Source of the DNA: Ruegeria intermedia
GTDB taxonomy: Bacteria > Pseudomonadota > Alphaproteobacteria > Rhodobacterales > Rhodobacteraceae
Assembly: GCF_900129345.1 (NCBI RefSeq)
Contig: NZ_FQVK01000020.1
Location: 1-64,000 of the forward strand
DNA length: 64,000 bases
Direction of reading: 5' to 3'
Shown: positions 1-8,657 of the stretch, in pieces
Layout of the letters: each line of letters opens with the position of its first letter
Numbering within the stretch: the first letter of the stretch is position 1
Notes under the pieces: generated by a model
The model's database searches: none
Told to the model about the DNA's origin: nothing
What the model saw: only the letters and a program-made list of their open reading frames with translations
Position numbers and translations under genes: made by a program

Positions 1-1
1 G

Positions 2-172
2 CGGTTCTCGGTCGTGATCGTGACCCACTCGATGCAGCAGGCCGCCCGCGTCAGCCAGAAAACCGCATTTTTCCACCTGGGCAGCCTTGTCGAATACGGC
101 GACACCGGCCAGATCTTCACCAACCCCGAAGATCCCCGCACCGAATCCTATATCACCGGGAGGATCGGATGA
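2..172 (+). CDS. pstB: Phosphate ABC transporter ATP-binding protein PstB, C-terminal end (partial)
   Basis: This is the last 56 residues of an ABC ATPase, cut by the left edge of the window. The visible part reads [15 protein letters not shown], which is the H-loop His followed by the typical PstB sequence, and then the Pst-type tail with [11 protein letters not shown] and a [15 protein letters not shown] end. PstB powers the PstSCA high-affinity phosphate importer at the inner membrane. The stop codon overlaps the phoU start in an ATGA arrangement, so the two are translationally coupled. Identification rests on the tail and on the phoU-phoB context. Confidence 0.9.
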   Translation, partial: RFSVVIVTHSMQQAARVSQKTAFFHLGSLVEYGDTGQIFTNPEDPRTESYITGRIG

Positions 173-897
173 CCGACGAAGCCATGAAGGAAAAGCACAT
201 CGTCCGGTCCTTCGACACGGAATTGGAGGCTGTCCAGGCACATCTGATGCGCATGGGCGGGCTGGTCGAAACCGGGCTGTCCGATGCGATCACCGCGTTG
301 CGCGAACGGGATGTGGATCTGGCCCGACGCACGGTCAAGGCCGACCGCAGCATCGACGAGTTGGAAGAGCTGGTGAAGACCGAGGCCGCCAACATCATAG
401 CGCGCCGCGCCCCCACGGCCGTCGATCTGCGCGTGGTTCTGGCCACCTTCACCATCGCCAATCAGCTGGAACGCAGCGGCGACCACGCCAAGAACATCGC
501 CAAGCGCGCCATCACCATCGCGGAATCGTCCAGCCTGGACGAGGTGACCGCCGCCATCGCCCGCCAGGCTCAATTGGTTCAGGCCATGCTGGCCGACGCA
601 TTGGATGCGTTTATCCAGCGTGATCTGGACGCGGCGCAAAACATCCGAAAACGCGATGCCGAGGTGGATGCGGTCTACAACAACGTGTTCCGGACCCTGC
701 TGACGCATATGATGGAAAAGCCGGCCAATATCACCGCCGGCATGCATCTGCACTTTGTCGCAAAAAACCTTGAGCGGATCGGCGACCACGCCACCGGCAT
801 CGCCGAGCAGACGATCTACCTGATCACCGGCGAGTTGCCGGATGATGATCGTCCACGTCAGGATCAGACACCAAAGGAAACGACCGAGGCCCGGTGA
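169..897 (+). CDS. phoU: Phosphate signalling protein PhoU
   Basis: PhoU is a cytoplasmic adaptor that links the Pst transporter to the PhoR/PhoB two-component system and keeps the Pho regulon off when phosphate is plentiful. The 242-residue product has the expected two three-helix PhoU repeats, about residues 20-110 and 125-215. Each carries the acidic metal-binding motif: [15 protein letters not shown] in the first and [14 protein letters not shown] in the second. The length is normal for the family. The start overlaps the pstB stop by 4 bp and the end abuts phoB, so the three genes form one operon and would be induced together at low phosphate. Confidence 0.96.
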   Translation: MTDEAMKEKHIVRSFDTELEAVQAHLMRMGGLVETGLSDAITALRERDVDLARRTVKADRSIDELEELVKTEAANIIARRAPTAVDLRVVLATFTIANQLERSGDHAKNIAKRAITIAESSSLDEVTAAIARQAQLVQAMLADALDAFIQRDLDAAQNIRKRDAEVDAVYNNVFRTLLTHMMEKPANITAGMHLHFVAKNLERIGDHATGIAEQTIYLITGELPDDDRPRQDQTPKETTEAR

Positions 898-1580
898 TGC
901 CCACCCCCACGATCCTTGTCGTCGAAGACGAACCGTCCCAGCGCGAGATCATCCGCTACAACCTCGAGGCCGAGGGGTTCACGGTCATGCAGGCCGAGAA
1001 CGGCGACGAAGCCCTTCTGCAGATCAAGGAGGCCCCGCCCGACCTGATCCTGCTGGACTGGATGCTGCCGGGGGTGTCAGGCATCGAGATCTGCCGGCAG
1101 CTCAAGATGACCGCGGCCACCCGTGCGATCCCCGTGATCATGCTGTCGGCCCGGTCCGACGAGGTCGACAAGGTGCGGGGGCTGGAAACCGGTGCCGACG
1201 ACTATGTCACCAAGCCCTATTCGGTGATCGAACTGATGGCGCGGGTGAAGTCCCAGTTCCGCCGCACCCGGCCCGCCGCAGTGGGCCAGAGGCTGGAATA
1301 TCAGGATATCGTTCTGGACGCGGAAACCCACCGTGTCACCCGCGCGGGTCAGGACATCAAGCTGGGTCCGACCGAATTCCGCCTACTGTCGACCTTCATG
1401 GAAAAACCCGGCCGGGTCTGGAACCGCGAGCAGCTTCTCGACCGGGTCTGGGGCCGGGACATCTATGTGGACACGCGCACGGTGGACGTGCATATCGGCC
1501 GGCTGCGCAAGGCGCTGACGGCCCGGGGCGGAGATGACCCCATCCGCACCGTGCGCGGGGCCGGCTACGCGCTCGGCTGA
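897..1580 (+). CDS. phoB: Phosphate regulon response regulator PhoB
   Basis: This is an OmpR/PhoB-type transcription factor that binds PHO boxes when phosphorylated. The 227-residue product has an N-terminal receiver with the acidic pair E10-D11, phospho-acceptor D54 in LILLDWMLPG and K106 in VTKPYS. A winged-helix output domain follows from about residue 130 (LGPTEFRLL, then VDVHIGRLRKAL and IRTVRGAGYAL). I start at the ATG at 897, which overlaps the phoU stop as TGATG. A GTG at 894 is the alternative and adds one residue. The phoR sensor is not in the window. A candidate target is the PHO-like box before cpdB at 10233. Confidence 0.96.
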   Translation: MPTPTILVVEDEPSQREIIRYNLEAEGFTVMQAENGDEALLQIKEAPPDLILLDWMLPGVSGIEICRQLKMTAATRAIPVIMLSARSDEVDKVRGLETGADDYVTKPYSVIELMARVKSQFRRTRPAAVGQRLEYQDIVLDAETHRVTRAGQDIKLGPTEFRLLSTFMEKPGRVWNREQLLDRVWGRDIYVDTRTVDVHIGRLRKALTARGGDDPIRTVRGAGYALG

Positions 1581-1593
1581 CCGCGCCGGGCGG

Positions 1594-2871
1594 TCAGGCC
1601 GGGGCGGTCTCGGCGTTCAGGATCTCGATCACCATCGCGGCCGTCCAGGTAAAGCTGCTGCCGCCGCAGGGTTCGGCAGTGACCGGGTCGTAATACTCGG
1701 CAAAGCCGCTTTGTTCGATCAGGCGCAGGCTGTCGTCGACGATCCGCCGCACGATCCGGGTCTGGCCCGCGCGTTTCAGACCATCGGCGATCATGTAATT
1801 CACGATCAGCCAAACCGGCCCGCGCCAGTATCTCAGACCGTCGAATTCGGGGGCCGCCGGATCGTGGCTGGGCACCAGATACGGGACTGCGGTACCGATG
1901 GCGTCCAACCGCTGGGCGATGGCCTGCGCGCGGTGATCGGGGATGGGACAGAATGCCGCCAGCAAGCCGCCGATCGACGGGCTGTCGATCAGCGCTCCGG
2001 TGACCCGGTCAAAGCACAGATATTGCCCGTGGGTTTCGCTCCACAGGGCGTCCATCGCCGCGATTCCCGCCTGCGCAAAGGCGCGCGAGGCGCTGGCGAT
2101 CTCGGCCTCGCCCAGGTCGTCGGCCAGTGCGGCAAGGTCCAGGCACGAGCGGATCAGGATCGCGTTGAACCCCGGATCGACGACCCGGAACGGCGAGGCG
2201 TCATGCAGCCTAGAATTGTCCCAGCCAAGGCCGCGGAAATGTTGCACCAGCCAGATATAGCGGCGGTATTCTTCATCGGTCGGCCTGTGCGCCGGGTTGG
2301 CATGGGCCACGTCGCGACGCTGGAACGGGGCCACGCCTTCGGTCGGGACCCGGGCCAGCGCCGCGTCCCAATCGACCGAGTTGTCGCGCCCCGATTCCCA
2401 CGGGTGGATGATGGCGACCAGACCGGTGCCCTGCGGGTCGCGGTTCGTGTAGAACCATTGATGCCAGGCGTGGATCCTGGGCAGCAGGGCGCGGGCCTGC
2501 GCATCGGCCAGCGCGCGGTTTTTCGCCCGCGCATGGATCCGCCGCACGGCGAACCCGGCCACCGCCGGCTGCGTGATGCCCGAGGTGGGAACCGCGCGGC
2601 CCGTGGCCCAGACCTCCGGCCCCGGGAAATAGCCGTCATTCATCTCGTGGAAGATGATATGCGGCACCATGCCGTCATCCCACTGATGCCGGAACAAGGT
2701 CTCGATCTCGCGCCAGGCGCGGGCCTCGTCGAAATGCGAGAACCCAAGGGCGCTGAGCGCGCTGTCCCAGTTCCACTGGAACGGATAGAGGCCGTGGGTG
2801 GGCACCGTGTAGTCGCCCCGGTCGTTTCGGGCCAGAACGGCGCGGGCCTGTTCGATCAGATCCTGTTTCAT
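1594..2871 (-). CDS. GH63/MGH1-like glycoside hydrolase, glucosylglycerate or mannosylglycerate hydrolase type
   Basis: This is an (alpha/alpha)6-barrel glycosidase of 425 residues with no signal peptide, so it acts in the cytoplasm. The family signature LYPFQWNWDSA sits at residues 28-38, followed by GYFPGPEVW, TSGITQPAVAGF and HPWESGRDNS further in. Bacterial relatives of this size and pattern hydrolyse glucosylglycerate or mannosylglycerate, which are compatible solutes, while others cleave different alpha-glucosides, so the substrate is inferred. It is the last gene of an operon with a complete ABC importer, lying 10 bp after the ATPase gene. This suggests that the imported glycoside is split inside the cell. 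Confidence 0.8.
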   Translation of the reverse strand: MKQDLIEQARAVLARNDRGDYTVPTHGLYPFQWNWDSALSALGFSHFDEARAWREIETLFRHQWDDGMVPHIIFHEMNDGYFPGPEVWATGRAVPTSGITQPAVAGFAVRRIHARAKNRALADAQARALLPRIHAWHQWFYTNRDPQGTGLVAIIHPWESGRDNSVDWDAALARVPTEGVAPFQRRDVAHANPAHRPTDEEYRRYIWLVQHFRGLGWDNSRLHDASPFRVVDPGFNAILIRSCLDLAALADDLGEAEIASASRAFAQAGIAAMDALWSETHGQYLCFDRVTGALIDSPSIGGLLAAFCPIPDHRAQAIAQRLDAIGTAVPYLVPSHDPAAPEFDGLRYWRGPVWLIVNYMIADGLKRAGQTRIVRRIVDDSLRLIEQSGFAEYYDPVTAEPCGGSSFTWTAAMVIEILNAETAPA

Positions 2872-2881
2872 TGCGCGCTCC

Positions 2882-3922
2882 TCAGGCCACGGCCAGCGTT
2901 GTTTCGGGGTCGAACCAGCGCACCCGGTCGGGCTGCGGGGCCAGGGTCAGGGTGTCGCCGCGGCGGACGGTCAGATCGCTGTCCAGAACCGCGCGGAACA
3001 AGGCGCCATCCACGCTGCAGGTGACCAGAAGGTGCGCGCCCAGGGGCTCGACCACTTTGACCGTGGCGGCCAGGCCCGTATCGGCCGGGCGCAGATCCTC
3101 GGGGCGGATCGCGAAATGCAGCGGCGTGGTCCGCGACGGCCCGTCGAGGATCTGGCCCGCGACGGTCCATTTGCCGTCTCCGGCCGGGGTGGCGGGCAGG
3201 AAGTTCATCGGCGGATTGCCGATGAACCCGGCCACGAACTCGGCCGCCGGGTTGCGGTAGACCTCGATCGGCGAGGCCGCCTGAACGATCTTGCCCTGAT
3301 GCATCACGCTGATCCGGTCGGCCATGCTCATGGCTTCGACCTGGTCGTGGGTGACGTAGATGGCGGTGGTGTTGCTTTCGGCCAGAACGCCTTTGAGCTC
3401 GGCCCGCATCTCCATCCGCAGCAGCGCGTCCAGGTTCGACAGCGGCTCGTCCATCAGGATCACGTCGGGCTCCATCGCCAGGGCGCGGGCCACGGCGACG
3501 CGCTGGCGCTGACCCCCCGACAACTCGCCGGAATAGCGCCCCAGCAGCTGGTCGATATGCATCAGGCCCGCCGTGCGCTCGACCCGGCGCTTGACCTCGT
3601 CATTGGGCAGTTTCTGCATCCGCAGGCCGAACCCGATGTTTTCGAACACGGTCAGATGCGGGAACACGGCATAGTTCTGGAACACCATGGCGATGCCCCG
3701 ATCCTTGGGCGGCAGGTGATCCACCCGGCGCCCGCCGATCCAGACCTCGCCCTCGGTCGCGGTTTCCAGCCCGGCGATGATCCGCAGCAGCGTGGTCTTG
3801 CCGCAGCCCGAGGCCCCCAGCAGAACCATGAATTCTTGGTCCTGGATGGTCAGGTTGATGTCGTGCAGCGCCTGATAGCTGCCAAAGCGTTTCGCGACAT
3901 TCTTGATTTGAATTTCTGCCAT
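2882..3922 (-). CDS. Sugar-type ABC transporter ATP-binding protein (MalK/UgpC family)
   Basis: This ATPase energises the importer encoded just upstream. Walker A GASGCGKT is at residues 36-43, the Q-loop lies in MVFQNYAVFPH, the signature LSGGQ is at 134-138, Walker B VILMDEP is near 154-160, and the H-loop is in YVTHDQVEAM. From about residue 235 to the end there is a TOBE/MalK-type regulatory domain, with a normal total of 346 residues. It follows the second permease gene by 21 bp. Proteins of this class are often shared between importers, but here a dedicated role is likely from the tight operon. Confidence 0.9.
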   Translation of the reverse strand: MAEIQIKNVAKRFGSYQALHDINLTIQDQEFMVLLGASGCGKTTLLRIIAGLETATEGEVWIGGRRVDHLPPKDRGIAMVFQNYAVFPHLTVFENIGFGLRMQKLPNDEVKRRVERTAGLMHIDQLLGRYSGELSGGQRQRVAVARALAMEPDVILMDEPLSNLDALLRMEMRAELKGVLAESNTTAIYVTHDQVEAMSMADRISVMHQGKIVQAASPIEVYRNPAAEFVAGFIGNPPMNFLPATPAGDGKWTVAGQILDGPSRTTPLHFAIRPEDLRPADTGLAATVKVVEPLGAHLLVTCSVDGALFRAVLDSDLTVRRGDTLTLAPQPDRVRWFDPETTLAVA

Positions 3923-3943
3923 TATTCCAACTCCTTGGGGCTG

Positions 3944-4783
3944 TCAGCGGTTGGCGATGCCCCACATGGCGAACAGGTATTTGCGCACGGCGAAGATGAA
4001 AATCAGCGCCGGCACGACCAGGATGAAACCGCCCGCGAATTTCAGATGCAGCGGCGAGGTGTCGAGGTTCTGCAGCAAAAAGGCCGTCAGGGTCCGGTTC
4101 TCGATCGTCAGAACGGCGGCGGCGAACACCTCGTTCCACGAGATCACGAAGGCGAAGATGGCCGAGGCCGTAATCCCCGGAAGGATCAGCGGCAGCACCA
4201 CCTTGGTGAAGGCGGTCAGCCGGGTGCAGCCCAGCGTCCAGGCGGCCTCTTCCAGTTCCAGCGGGATGCCGGAAAACAGCGAGAACGTGATCAGCACCGC
4301 GAACGGGATGGCCAGCGTGGTGTGCACCAGCGACAGGCCGAATACCGTGTCATCCAGCCCGGTCTGGATGAACATCACCGCCAGGGGCAGCGCCAGCAGC
4401 GGCAGCGGAAAGGCGCGGGTCAGCAGGATCAGCAGGCGGAACGCCTCTTTCCCGCGAAAGTCGAACCGGGACAGGGCATAGCCCGCCGGCGCACCGATCA
4501 GGATCGACATGATCATCGTCAGCCCCGCCACCAGGATCGAGTTCTTGAGCGCGGTCAGGATGCCCGCGAATCCTGCAAAGAACCCCAGGCTGCCCAGGTC
4601 GAATTCGGGGAGGAACGGCTTGGGAAAACTGTTCACCGTTTCCGGCGAGGACAGCGTGTTGATCAGCAGGAAATACAGCGGCACAAGCACCCAGGCGCAC
4701 AGCAGCACCACCGCGGCGATGTAGACATATCGTCCGGCCCGGCGCGTATCGGGCGCGGCGACATCGGTCGTGACGGGTGTCAT
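3944..4783 (-). CDS. Carbohydrate ABC transporter permease (MalG type)
   Basis: This is an inner-membrane subunit of 279 residues with about six transmembrane helices. The first, VYIAAVVLLCAWVLVPLYF, is near residues 18-36. The cytoplasmic EAA loop that docks on the ATPase is present as LEEAAWTLGCTRLTAFTKVV. It pairs with the preceding permease gene, whose stop it overlaps by 4 bp (ATGA), so the two subunits should be made in equal amounts. Confidence 0.9.
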   Translation of the reverse strand: MTPVTTDVAAPDTRRAGRYVYIAAVVLLCAWVLVPLYFLLINTLSSPETVNSFPKPFLPEFDLGSLGFFAGFAGILTALKNSILVAGLTMIMSILIGAPAGYALSRFDFRGKEAFRLLILLTRAFPLPLLALPLAVMFIQTGLDDTVFGLSLVHTTLAIPFAVLITFSLFSGIPLELEEAAWTLGCTRLTAFTKVVLPLILPGITASAIFAFVISWNEVFAAAVLTIENRTLTAFLLQNLDTSPLHLKFAGGFILVVPALIFIFAVRKYLFAMWGIANR

Positions 4784-5625
4784 ATCGTGGCTCCTTTCGG
4801 GACACGCAGGGCGCGCAATATGATCAGGGTGAACCCGATCGAGATGGCAAGGATGATCAGCGCCATCGCCGCCGCCGCGCCGCTGTCAAGCAGGTCGAAT
4901 TGATAGGCGTATGTTTCGCTCATGAGGACGGGGAACAGGGTGCCGCCCAGGGCCAGCACCACGGCGAAGACCTCGAAGGCCAGGATCACGCGCAGCACCA
5001 GTGCCGTCTGCAGCGACGGGCGCAGCAGCGGCAGCGTGATGCGGGTGAAGCGTTTCCAGGGCGAGGCGCCGAAGACCTCGGCCGCCTCATAATATTCCTT
5101 GGGGATCAGGCCGATCCCGGCCACCAGGATTACCAGCATGATCGCCGTGGCGCGCCAGATCTCGGCCAAGGCGATGGCCAGGAACACCACGCCGGGGTGC
5201 TGATAGCTGAGGAAATTCACCGGCCGGTCCACCACGCCCAGCCCAGAAAGCATGGAGTTCAGGAAGCCCGACTGTTCGAAGATCGCCAGCCAGATGATGC
5301 CTGCGGCCAGATCCGAGATACCCAGCGGGATGGTCCAGACATACAGCACCAGGTCGCGCCCGCGCTGCATCTTGTTGACCATCGTGGCCATCAGCAGCGC
5401 CAGCGCCAGTTGCACCGGAACCACCGCCGCCGCCAGCAGCAGCGTGTTCTGCAGCGAGATCGGGAATTTCCAGTACCCGACCACCTGCCGGAAATTGTCC
5501 AGCGTAAATCCGTCGCCGGTGCTGAAGGCCTGTTTGGCGACCAGGACGAAAGGATACAGAAAGAACAGGCACAGAAACGCCGTCACGGGCAGGATCAGCA
5601 CATAGGGCAACACACGAGCGTTCAT
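4780..5625 (-). CDS. Carbohydrate ABC transporter permease (MalF type)
   Basis: This is the partner inner-membrane subunit, 281 residues, with about six helices beginning at LPYVLILPVTAFLCLFFLYP. The EAA loop reads YYEAAEVFGASPWKRFTRI. It overlaps the next permease gene by 4 bp. It is separated from the substrate-binding protein gene by 100 bp containing a perfect stem-loop at 5680-5708, which would allow less permease than binding protein to be made. Confidence 0.9.
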   Translation of the reverse strand: MNARVLPYVLILPVTAFLCLFFLYPFVLVAKQAFSTGDGFTLDNFRQVVGYWKFPISLQNTLLLAAAVVPVQLALALLMATMVNKMQRGRDLVLYVWTIPLGISDLAAGIIWLAIFEQSGFLNSMLSGLGVVDRPVNFLSYQHPGVVFLAIALAEIWRATAIMLVILVAGIGLIPKEYYEAAEVFGASPWKRFTRITLPLLRPSLQTALVLRVILAFEVFAVVLALGGTLFPVLMSETYAYQFDLLDSGAAAAMALIILAISIGFTLIILRALRVPKGATI

Positions 5626-5679
5626 CAGATCGCTCCTTTCCTTGCGGAAGTTCCGGTGGTTTCGGGCAGAGAGTTCGGG

Positions 5680-5708
5680 GACACCGGGCCCGCGTCAAGC
5701 CCGGTGTC
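5680..5708 (-). other. Intercistronic stem-loop between binding-protein and permease genes
   Basis: A perfect 10-bp inverted repeat (5680-5689 with 5699-5708, 9-base loop) lies 18 bases past the stop codon of the substrate-binding protein gene and before the first permease. There is no run of T after it on the transcribed strand, so it looks more like an mRNA-stabilising or processing hairpin than a full terminator. Such hairpins commonly let the binding protein exceed the membrane subunits. Confidence 0.65.
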
Positions 5709-5725
5709 GGGATCAGGTCAGACCC

Positions 5726-6994
5726 TTATTCGACGGGGCACGGGCCGTCCGAAGGTGCATCCGGGGCCCAGCAGGGCGCGCCGGTTTCCTGCATGATCGC
5801 CTCCAACGCGCCTTTCTGATCGTCCAGCACGGTGCGGATATCCTGACCGGCCAGCACGATCCGCTCGAACGCGTCGGTATAGACACGGTTGAAGTCACCG
5901 CCCTTGTCGCCCAGTCCCGCGGGCAGCAGCCCGGGGTTGGCGTCGGCCGAGCCACTCATCTTGGCGACCGCGTCGCCCGCGGCCTTGACGGCCGGCGGCA
6001 GGTCATCGGGCAGATCAACCGCGACGACCGGGAAGAAGTTCGTCGCGCGCAGCGTAGCGATCTGGGTCTCCGGCTTCATCATGTAGGCGACCAGCGCCTT
6101 CGATGCTGCCATGTCGGGGGCCGTCCGGGGGATGGCGACCCCGGCCAGAACCGGCATGAAGCCGCGCCCGGTCGGGCCCGCCGGGGCCGGGAAGGCCACA
6201 AAGTCATCAGGCCGCTCGTTGAAGGCCTGCGCCAAACGCGAGGTGTGGTCGAACACGATCCAGGCGTCGCCCGACAACAGCTGTTCCTGCATGAACGAGA
6301 AATTGGTCGAGGCCGGGTTGGTATGCGTCCACAGCTCGCGGAATTTTTCCCACGCGGTCACGGCATCGTCGCTGGCAAAGGTCCGCACCACGCCGTTCGT
6401 ATAGGACGGGTACAGATAGCCCTGGAAGAAGCGGTGCTTCAGCCCCTTGGGCCCGGCCGGAAAGCCGAATTTCGGTTCGCCCGTCGCCTCGTGCACATTG
6501 GCCGCCCAAGCGATCAACTGGTCATAGGTCAGCGCATTGATGTCGGCGCCCTCGGGCAGGTACTGCAGCGCCTCTTTGTTGGCCGCCATGATATAGCTGG
6601 CCTGCATCCAGGGGATATACTGCAGGCTGTCGGTGCCCAGCTTGGCCAGTTCATTGAACGTGTCCGAGGCCGAAGCGATGCCCAGGTCATCCAGGTCGAC
6701 CAGATCATCGGGGTTCATGGCCGAGAAATCGCCATGCAGCGCGCCCAGCACGCCGATCGTGCCAGAGCCGGCCTGCAATTCGGCCTGCAGACGCGTCAGC
6801 CAGGGGCCGCCGTCGTTGGGCTGGTAGTCCACGCCACCCTCGAAGCCCGAAAGGACCTGTTCGCGCATGGCCTGCGCCTCTTCGACCGGCTTGGCCTGCG
6901 TCGACCAGAACAGAACCTCGGCCTGCGCCACATTTGTAGCCAGGGCCAGAACAAGGCCGGATGCGGCACCGACCAGCTTGGATTGAATTGACAT
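5726..6994 (-). CDS. ABC transporter substrate-binding protein (sugar type)
   Basis: This is the periplasmic ligand receptor of the importer, 422 residues. It has a signal peptide (LVGAASGLVLALATNVAQA, with cleavage likely near residue 25) and then an extracellular solute-binding family 1 fold beginning VLFWSTQAKPVEEAQAM. It is the first gene of a five-gene operon (binding protein, two permeases, ATPase, GH63-like hydrolase). Its promoter region holds a GATATATC palindrome likely bound by the divergent LacI-type regulator. The ligand is not evident from sequence; a glycosylglycerate or similar glucoside fits the context. Confidence 0.85.
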   Translation of the reverse strand: MSIQSKLVGAASGLVLALATNVAQAEVLFWSTQAKPVEEAQAMREQVLSGFEGGVDYQPNDGGPWLTRLQAELQAGSGTIGVLGALHGDFSAMNPDDLVDLDDLGIASASDTFNELAKLGTDSLQYIPWMQASYIMAANKEALQYLPEGADINALTYDQLIAWAANVHEATGEPKFGFPAGPKGLKHRFFQGYLYPSYTNGVVRTFASDDAVTAWEKFRELWTHTNPASTNFSFMQEQLLSGDAWIVFDHTSRLAQAFNERPDDFVAFPAPAGPTGRGFMPVLAGVAIPRTAPDMAASKALVAYMMKPETQIATLRATNFFPVVAVDLPDDLPPAVKAAGDAVAKMSGSADANPGLLPAGLGDKGGDFNRVYTDAFERIVLAGQDIRTVLDDQKGALEAIMQETGAPCWAPDAPSDGPCPVE

Positions 6995-7105
6995 GGACTC
7001 CTCCCAGAGTTTCGATTGGGCCTTTTGCCCGTTCTGCCCGGCGGGGTCGGTTTGCTGTGCGTGTCGTGCACCGACTCACCCCAGGCGATGCGGTCAGCAT
7101 GGTAT

Positions 7106-7116
7106 AACGATATATC
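7106..7116. promoter_or_regulatory. Candidate LacI-family operator, copy 1
   Basis: The 11-mer AACGATATATC contains the perfect palindrome GATATATC (7109-7116). On the minus strand a TTGACG hexamer (bases 7120-7125) lies just upstream of it, so the palindrome would sit directly behind a -35 element of the binding-protein operon, where a bound repressor blocks RNA polymerase. An identical 11-mer occurs 110 bp away, before the regulator gene. Operator function is inferred from duplication, symmetry and position. Confidence 0.6.
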
Positions 7117-7215
7117 TTTCGTCAACGAATTTTTTCCGAGCGCATGGCCCGAAGTTTCCAAGTTCGCAGATTTGCACGTTGCAATACCCTAGAGGGTTGG
7201 GCATTTTGGTGATGC

Positions 7216-7226
7216 AACGATATATC
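7216..7226. promoter_or_regulatory. Candidate LacI-family operator, copy 2
   Basis: This is a second exact copy of AACGATATATC, in the same orientation as the first and 110 bp from it. It ends 13 bases before the regulator start codon, a position suited to autorepression. The two copies could be bridged by one tetramer or bound by two dimers. Confidence 0.6.
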
Positions 7227-7239
7227 CGAAGTCCGAGAA

Positions 7240-8250
7240 ATGCCCGCCAAACCCACCCTCGCCAGTGTCGCCAAAGCCGCCGGAGTTTCGATTCCGACGG
7301 TCAGCCAGGTGATGCGCGGCACCGGGCGGATTTCCGATCAGACCCGAAAAAAGGTTCTGCAGGCGGCCGAGGCCTTGCACTATGTCACCGACTCGCGCGC
7401 AGCGTCGATGCGGTCGGGCGAGAACCGGGAAATCGGGTTCGTTCTGAACCAGTTCGCAAACCCGTTCAACGCCGAAGTCGTCAGCGGTGCGGTCGAGCTG
7501 CTGGAGGCCGAGGGGTATCTGGTCTCGATTCTTGATACGCGCGACGACGCGGAACGGCAGGGCAGGCAATTGCGCGATTTCATCCGCAACGGGCGCGGCG
7601 GCCTGCTGTGGGTGCCTGCGCTGGAGACCAGCGCGCAGACGCTGGACCTGCTGCGCACTCACCGGGTGCCCACGGTGACGTTCCTGCGCCACATCAGCCC
7701 CGATTTCGACCATGTCGGCATCCGCAATGCCGAGGCCACCGAAACGGCCACGCATCATCTGGCCGATCTGGGCCACAGGCACATCGCGTTTTTCGGCGGC
7801 ACCGGCTTGAACCCGGTCCGCAAGGACCGGATTGCCGGGTATCAGCGCGCGGTTCAGGCCAGATCGCTGGCCGCGCCAATCATCTGGCCCTCACCCGACA
7901 CCAAGCGCGCGGGGATGGAGCAGATGCTGAAGCTGCGCGCGGCCCATCCCGAGGTGACCGCCATCGTCTGCAACGGCGACATGGTCGCCCTGGGTGCCTG
8001 TTACGGGCTGATGCGCGCCGGTCTGGAGCCCGGGCGCGATGTGTCGATCATCGGCTTTGATGATACCGAGGACGCCTCGGTTGCCATCCCGGCCCTCAGC
8101 ACAATGGCGGTTTCGCCCAAAAGGCTGGGCCGCAGACTGGCGCGGACCTTGCTGGACCGGATCAATGACCCGGACATGCCCGCCACCGTTTCCGAGGTCT
8201 CGGCCCGCTTCGTCGCCCGGGAGACCACCGGGCCGGCCCCGACTGGTTGA
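7240..8250 (+). CDS. LacI-family transcriptional regulator of the adjacent ABC/glycosidase operon
   Basis: This is a 336-residue repressor-type protein. The N-terminal helix-turn-helix and hinge helix are clear (TLASVAKAAGVSIPTVSQV, then an RISDQTRKKVLQAAEAL region, about residues 4-45). A periplasmic-binding-protein-like effector domain follows from about 60 to 330 (EIGFVLNQFANPFNAEV, then GDMVALGACYGLMRAG and DVSIIGFDDTEDASV). It is divergent from the transporter operon with 245 bp between them, holding two identical palindromic sites. The inducer is presumably the transported glycoside or a product of its hydrolysis. Confidence 0.9.
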   Translation: MPAKPTLASVAKAAGVSIPTVSQVMRGTGRISDQTRKKVLQAAEALHYVTDSRAASMRSGENREIGFVLNQFANPFNAEVVSGAVELLEAEGYLVSILDTRDDAERQGRQLRDFIRNGRGGLLWVPALETSAQTLDLLRTHRVPTVTFLRHISPDFDHVGIRNAEATETATHHLADLGHRHIAFFGGTGLNPVRKDRIAGYQRAVQARSLAAPIIWPSPDTKRAGMEQMLKLRAAHPEVTAIVCNGDMVALGACYGLMRAGLEPGRDVSIIGFDDTEDASVAIPALSTMAVSPKRLGRRLARTLLDRINDPDMPATVSEVSARFVARETTGPAPTG

Positions 8251-8267
8251 GCGACGCGGACGGCGGA

Positions 8268-8633
8268 TCACAGGTCGGGGTCTGGCAGCTGCGCGCTCCA
8301 TTTCCGCAGCTCGTCGAGAAACCCCAGCGCGTTGGCGCCCTGTTCGGTGATCGAATAGTGAACCGATACAGGAGCCGTCTGCATCACTTGGCGACGAACC
8401 AACCCCCACGCCTCGAGTTGGCGCAGGCGTTCGGCAATCATCTTTTTGCTGGCGCCGCCGATCATCCGCGACAGGTCATTGAAGCGCACCGGCCCATCCT
8501 TGAGATGCCAAAGGATCGAACCGGTCCACTTGCCACCGATGATCCGCATGCCGCGTTCGATGGGGCATGGTTCGAGGCATGGGGATACCGCCTGCCGCTT
8601 GCCTTGATCCTCCTGCTCCATGCGTGCGCGCAA
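8268..8633 (-). CDS. HxlR-family winged-helix transcriptional regulator
   Basis: This is a small (121 residues) MarR-related DNA-binding protein. The HxlR core is complete: CPIERGMRIIGGKWTGSIL, FNDLSRMIGGASKKMIAERL and a VHYSITEQGA wing. Two cysteines, C19 and C23 (CLEPC), precede the domain. Many HxlR proteins sense quinones, aldehydes or thiol stress through N-terminal cysteines, which would fit the divergent NAD(P)H:quinone-reductase-like gene and glutathione transferase. A start at Met5 is possible. Sensing chemistry is inferred. Confidence 0.88.
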   Translation of the reverse strand: MRARMEQEDQGKRQAVSPCLEPCPIERGMRIIGGKWTGSILWHLKDGPVRFNDLSRMIGGASKKMIAERLRQLEAWGLVRRQVMQTAPVSVHYSITEQGANALGFLDELRKWSAQLPDPDL

Positions 8634-8657
8634 GGTATTCTCCGATCTGTTATCAGG

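Noticed and set aside
1579-1595. Six-base inverted repeat at the phoB/GH63 convergent end
   Set aside because: Short stem overlapping the phoB stop codon, with no T-run; probably chance in this GC-rich DNA.
3032-4903. Plus-strand open frame of about 620 codons opposite the ABC ATPase and permease
   Set aside because: Antisense shadow with low-complexity Gln/Arg/His composition.
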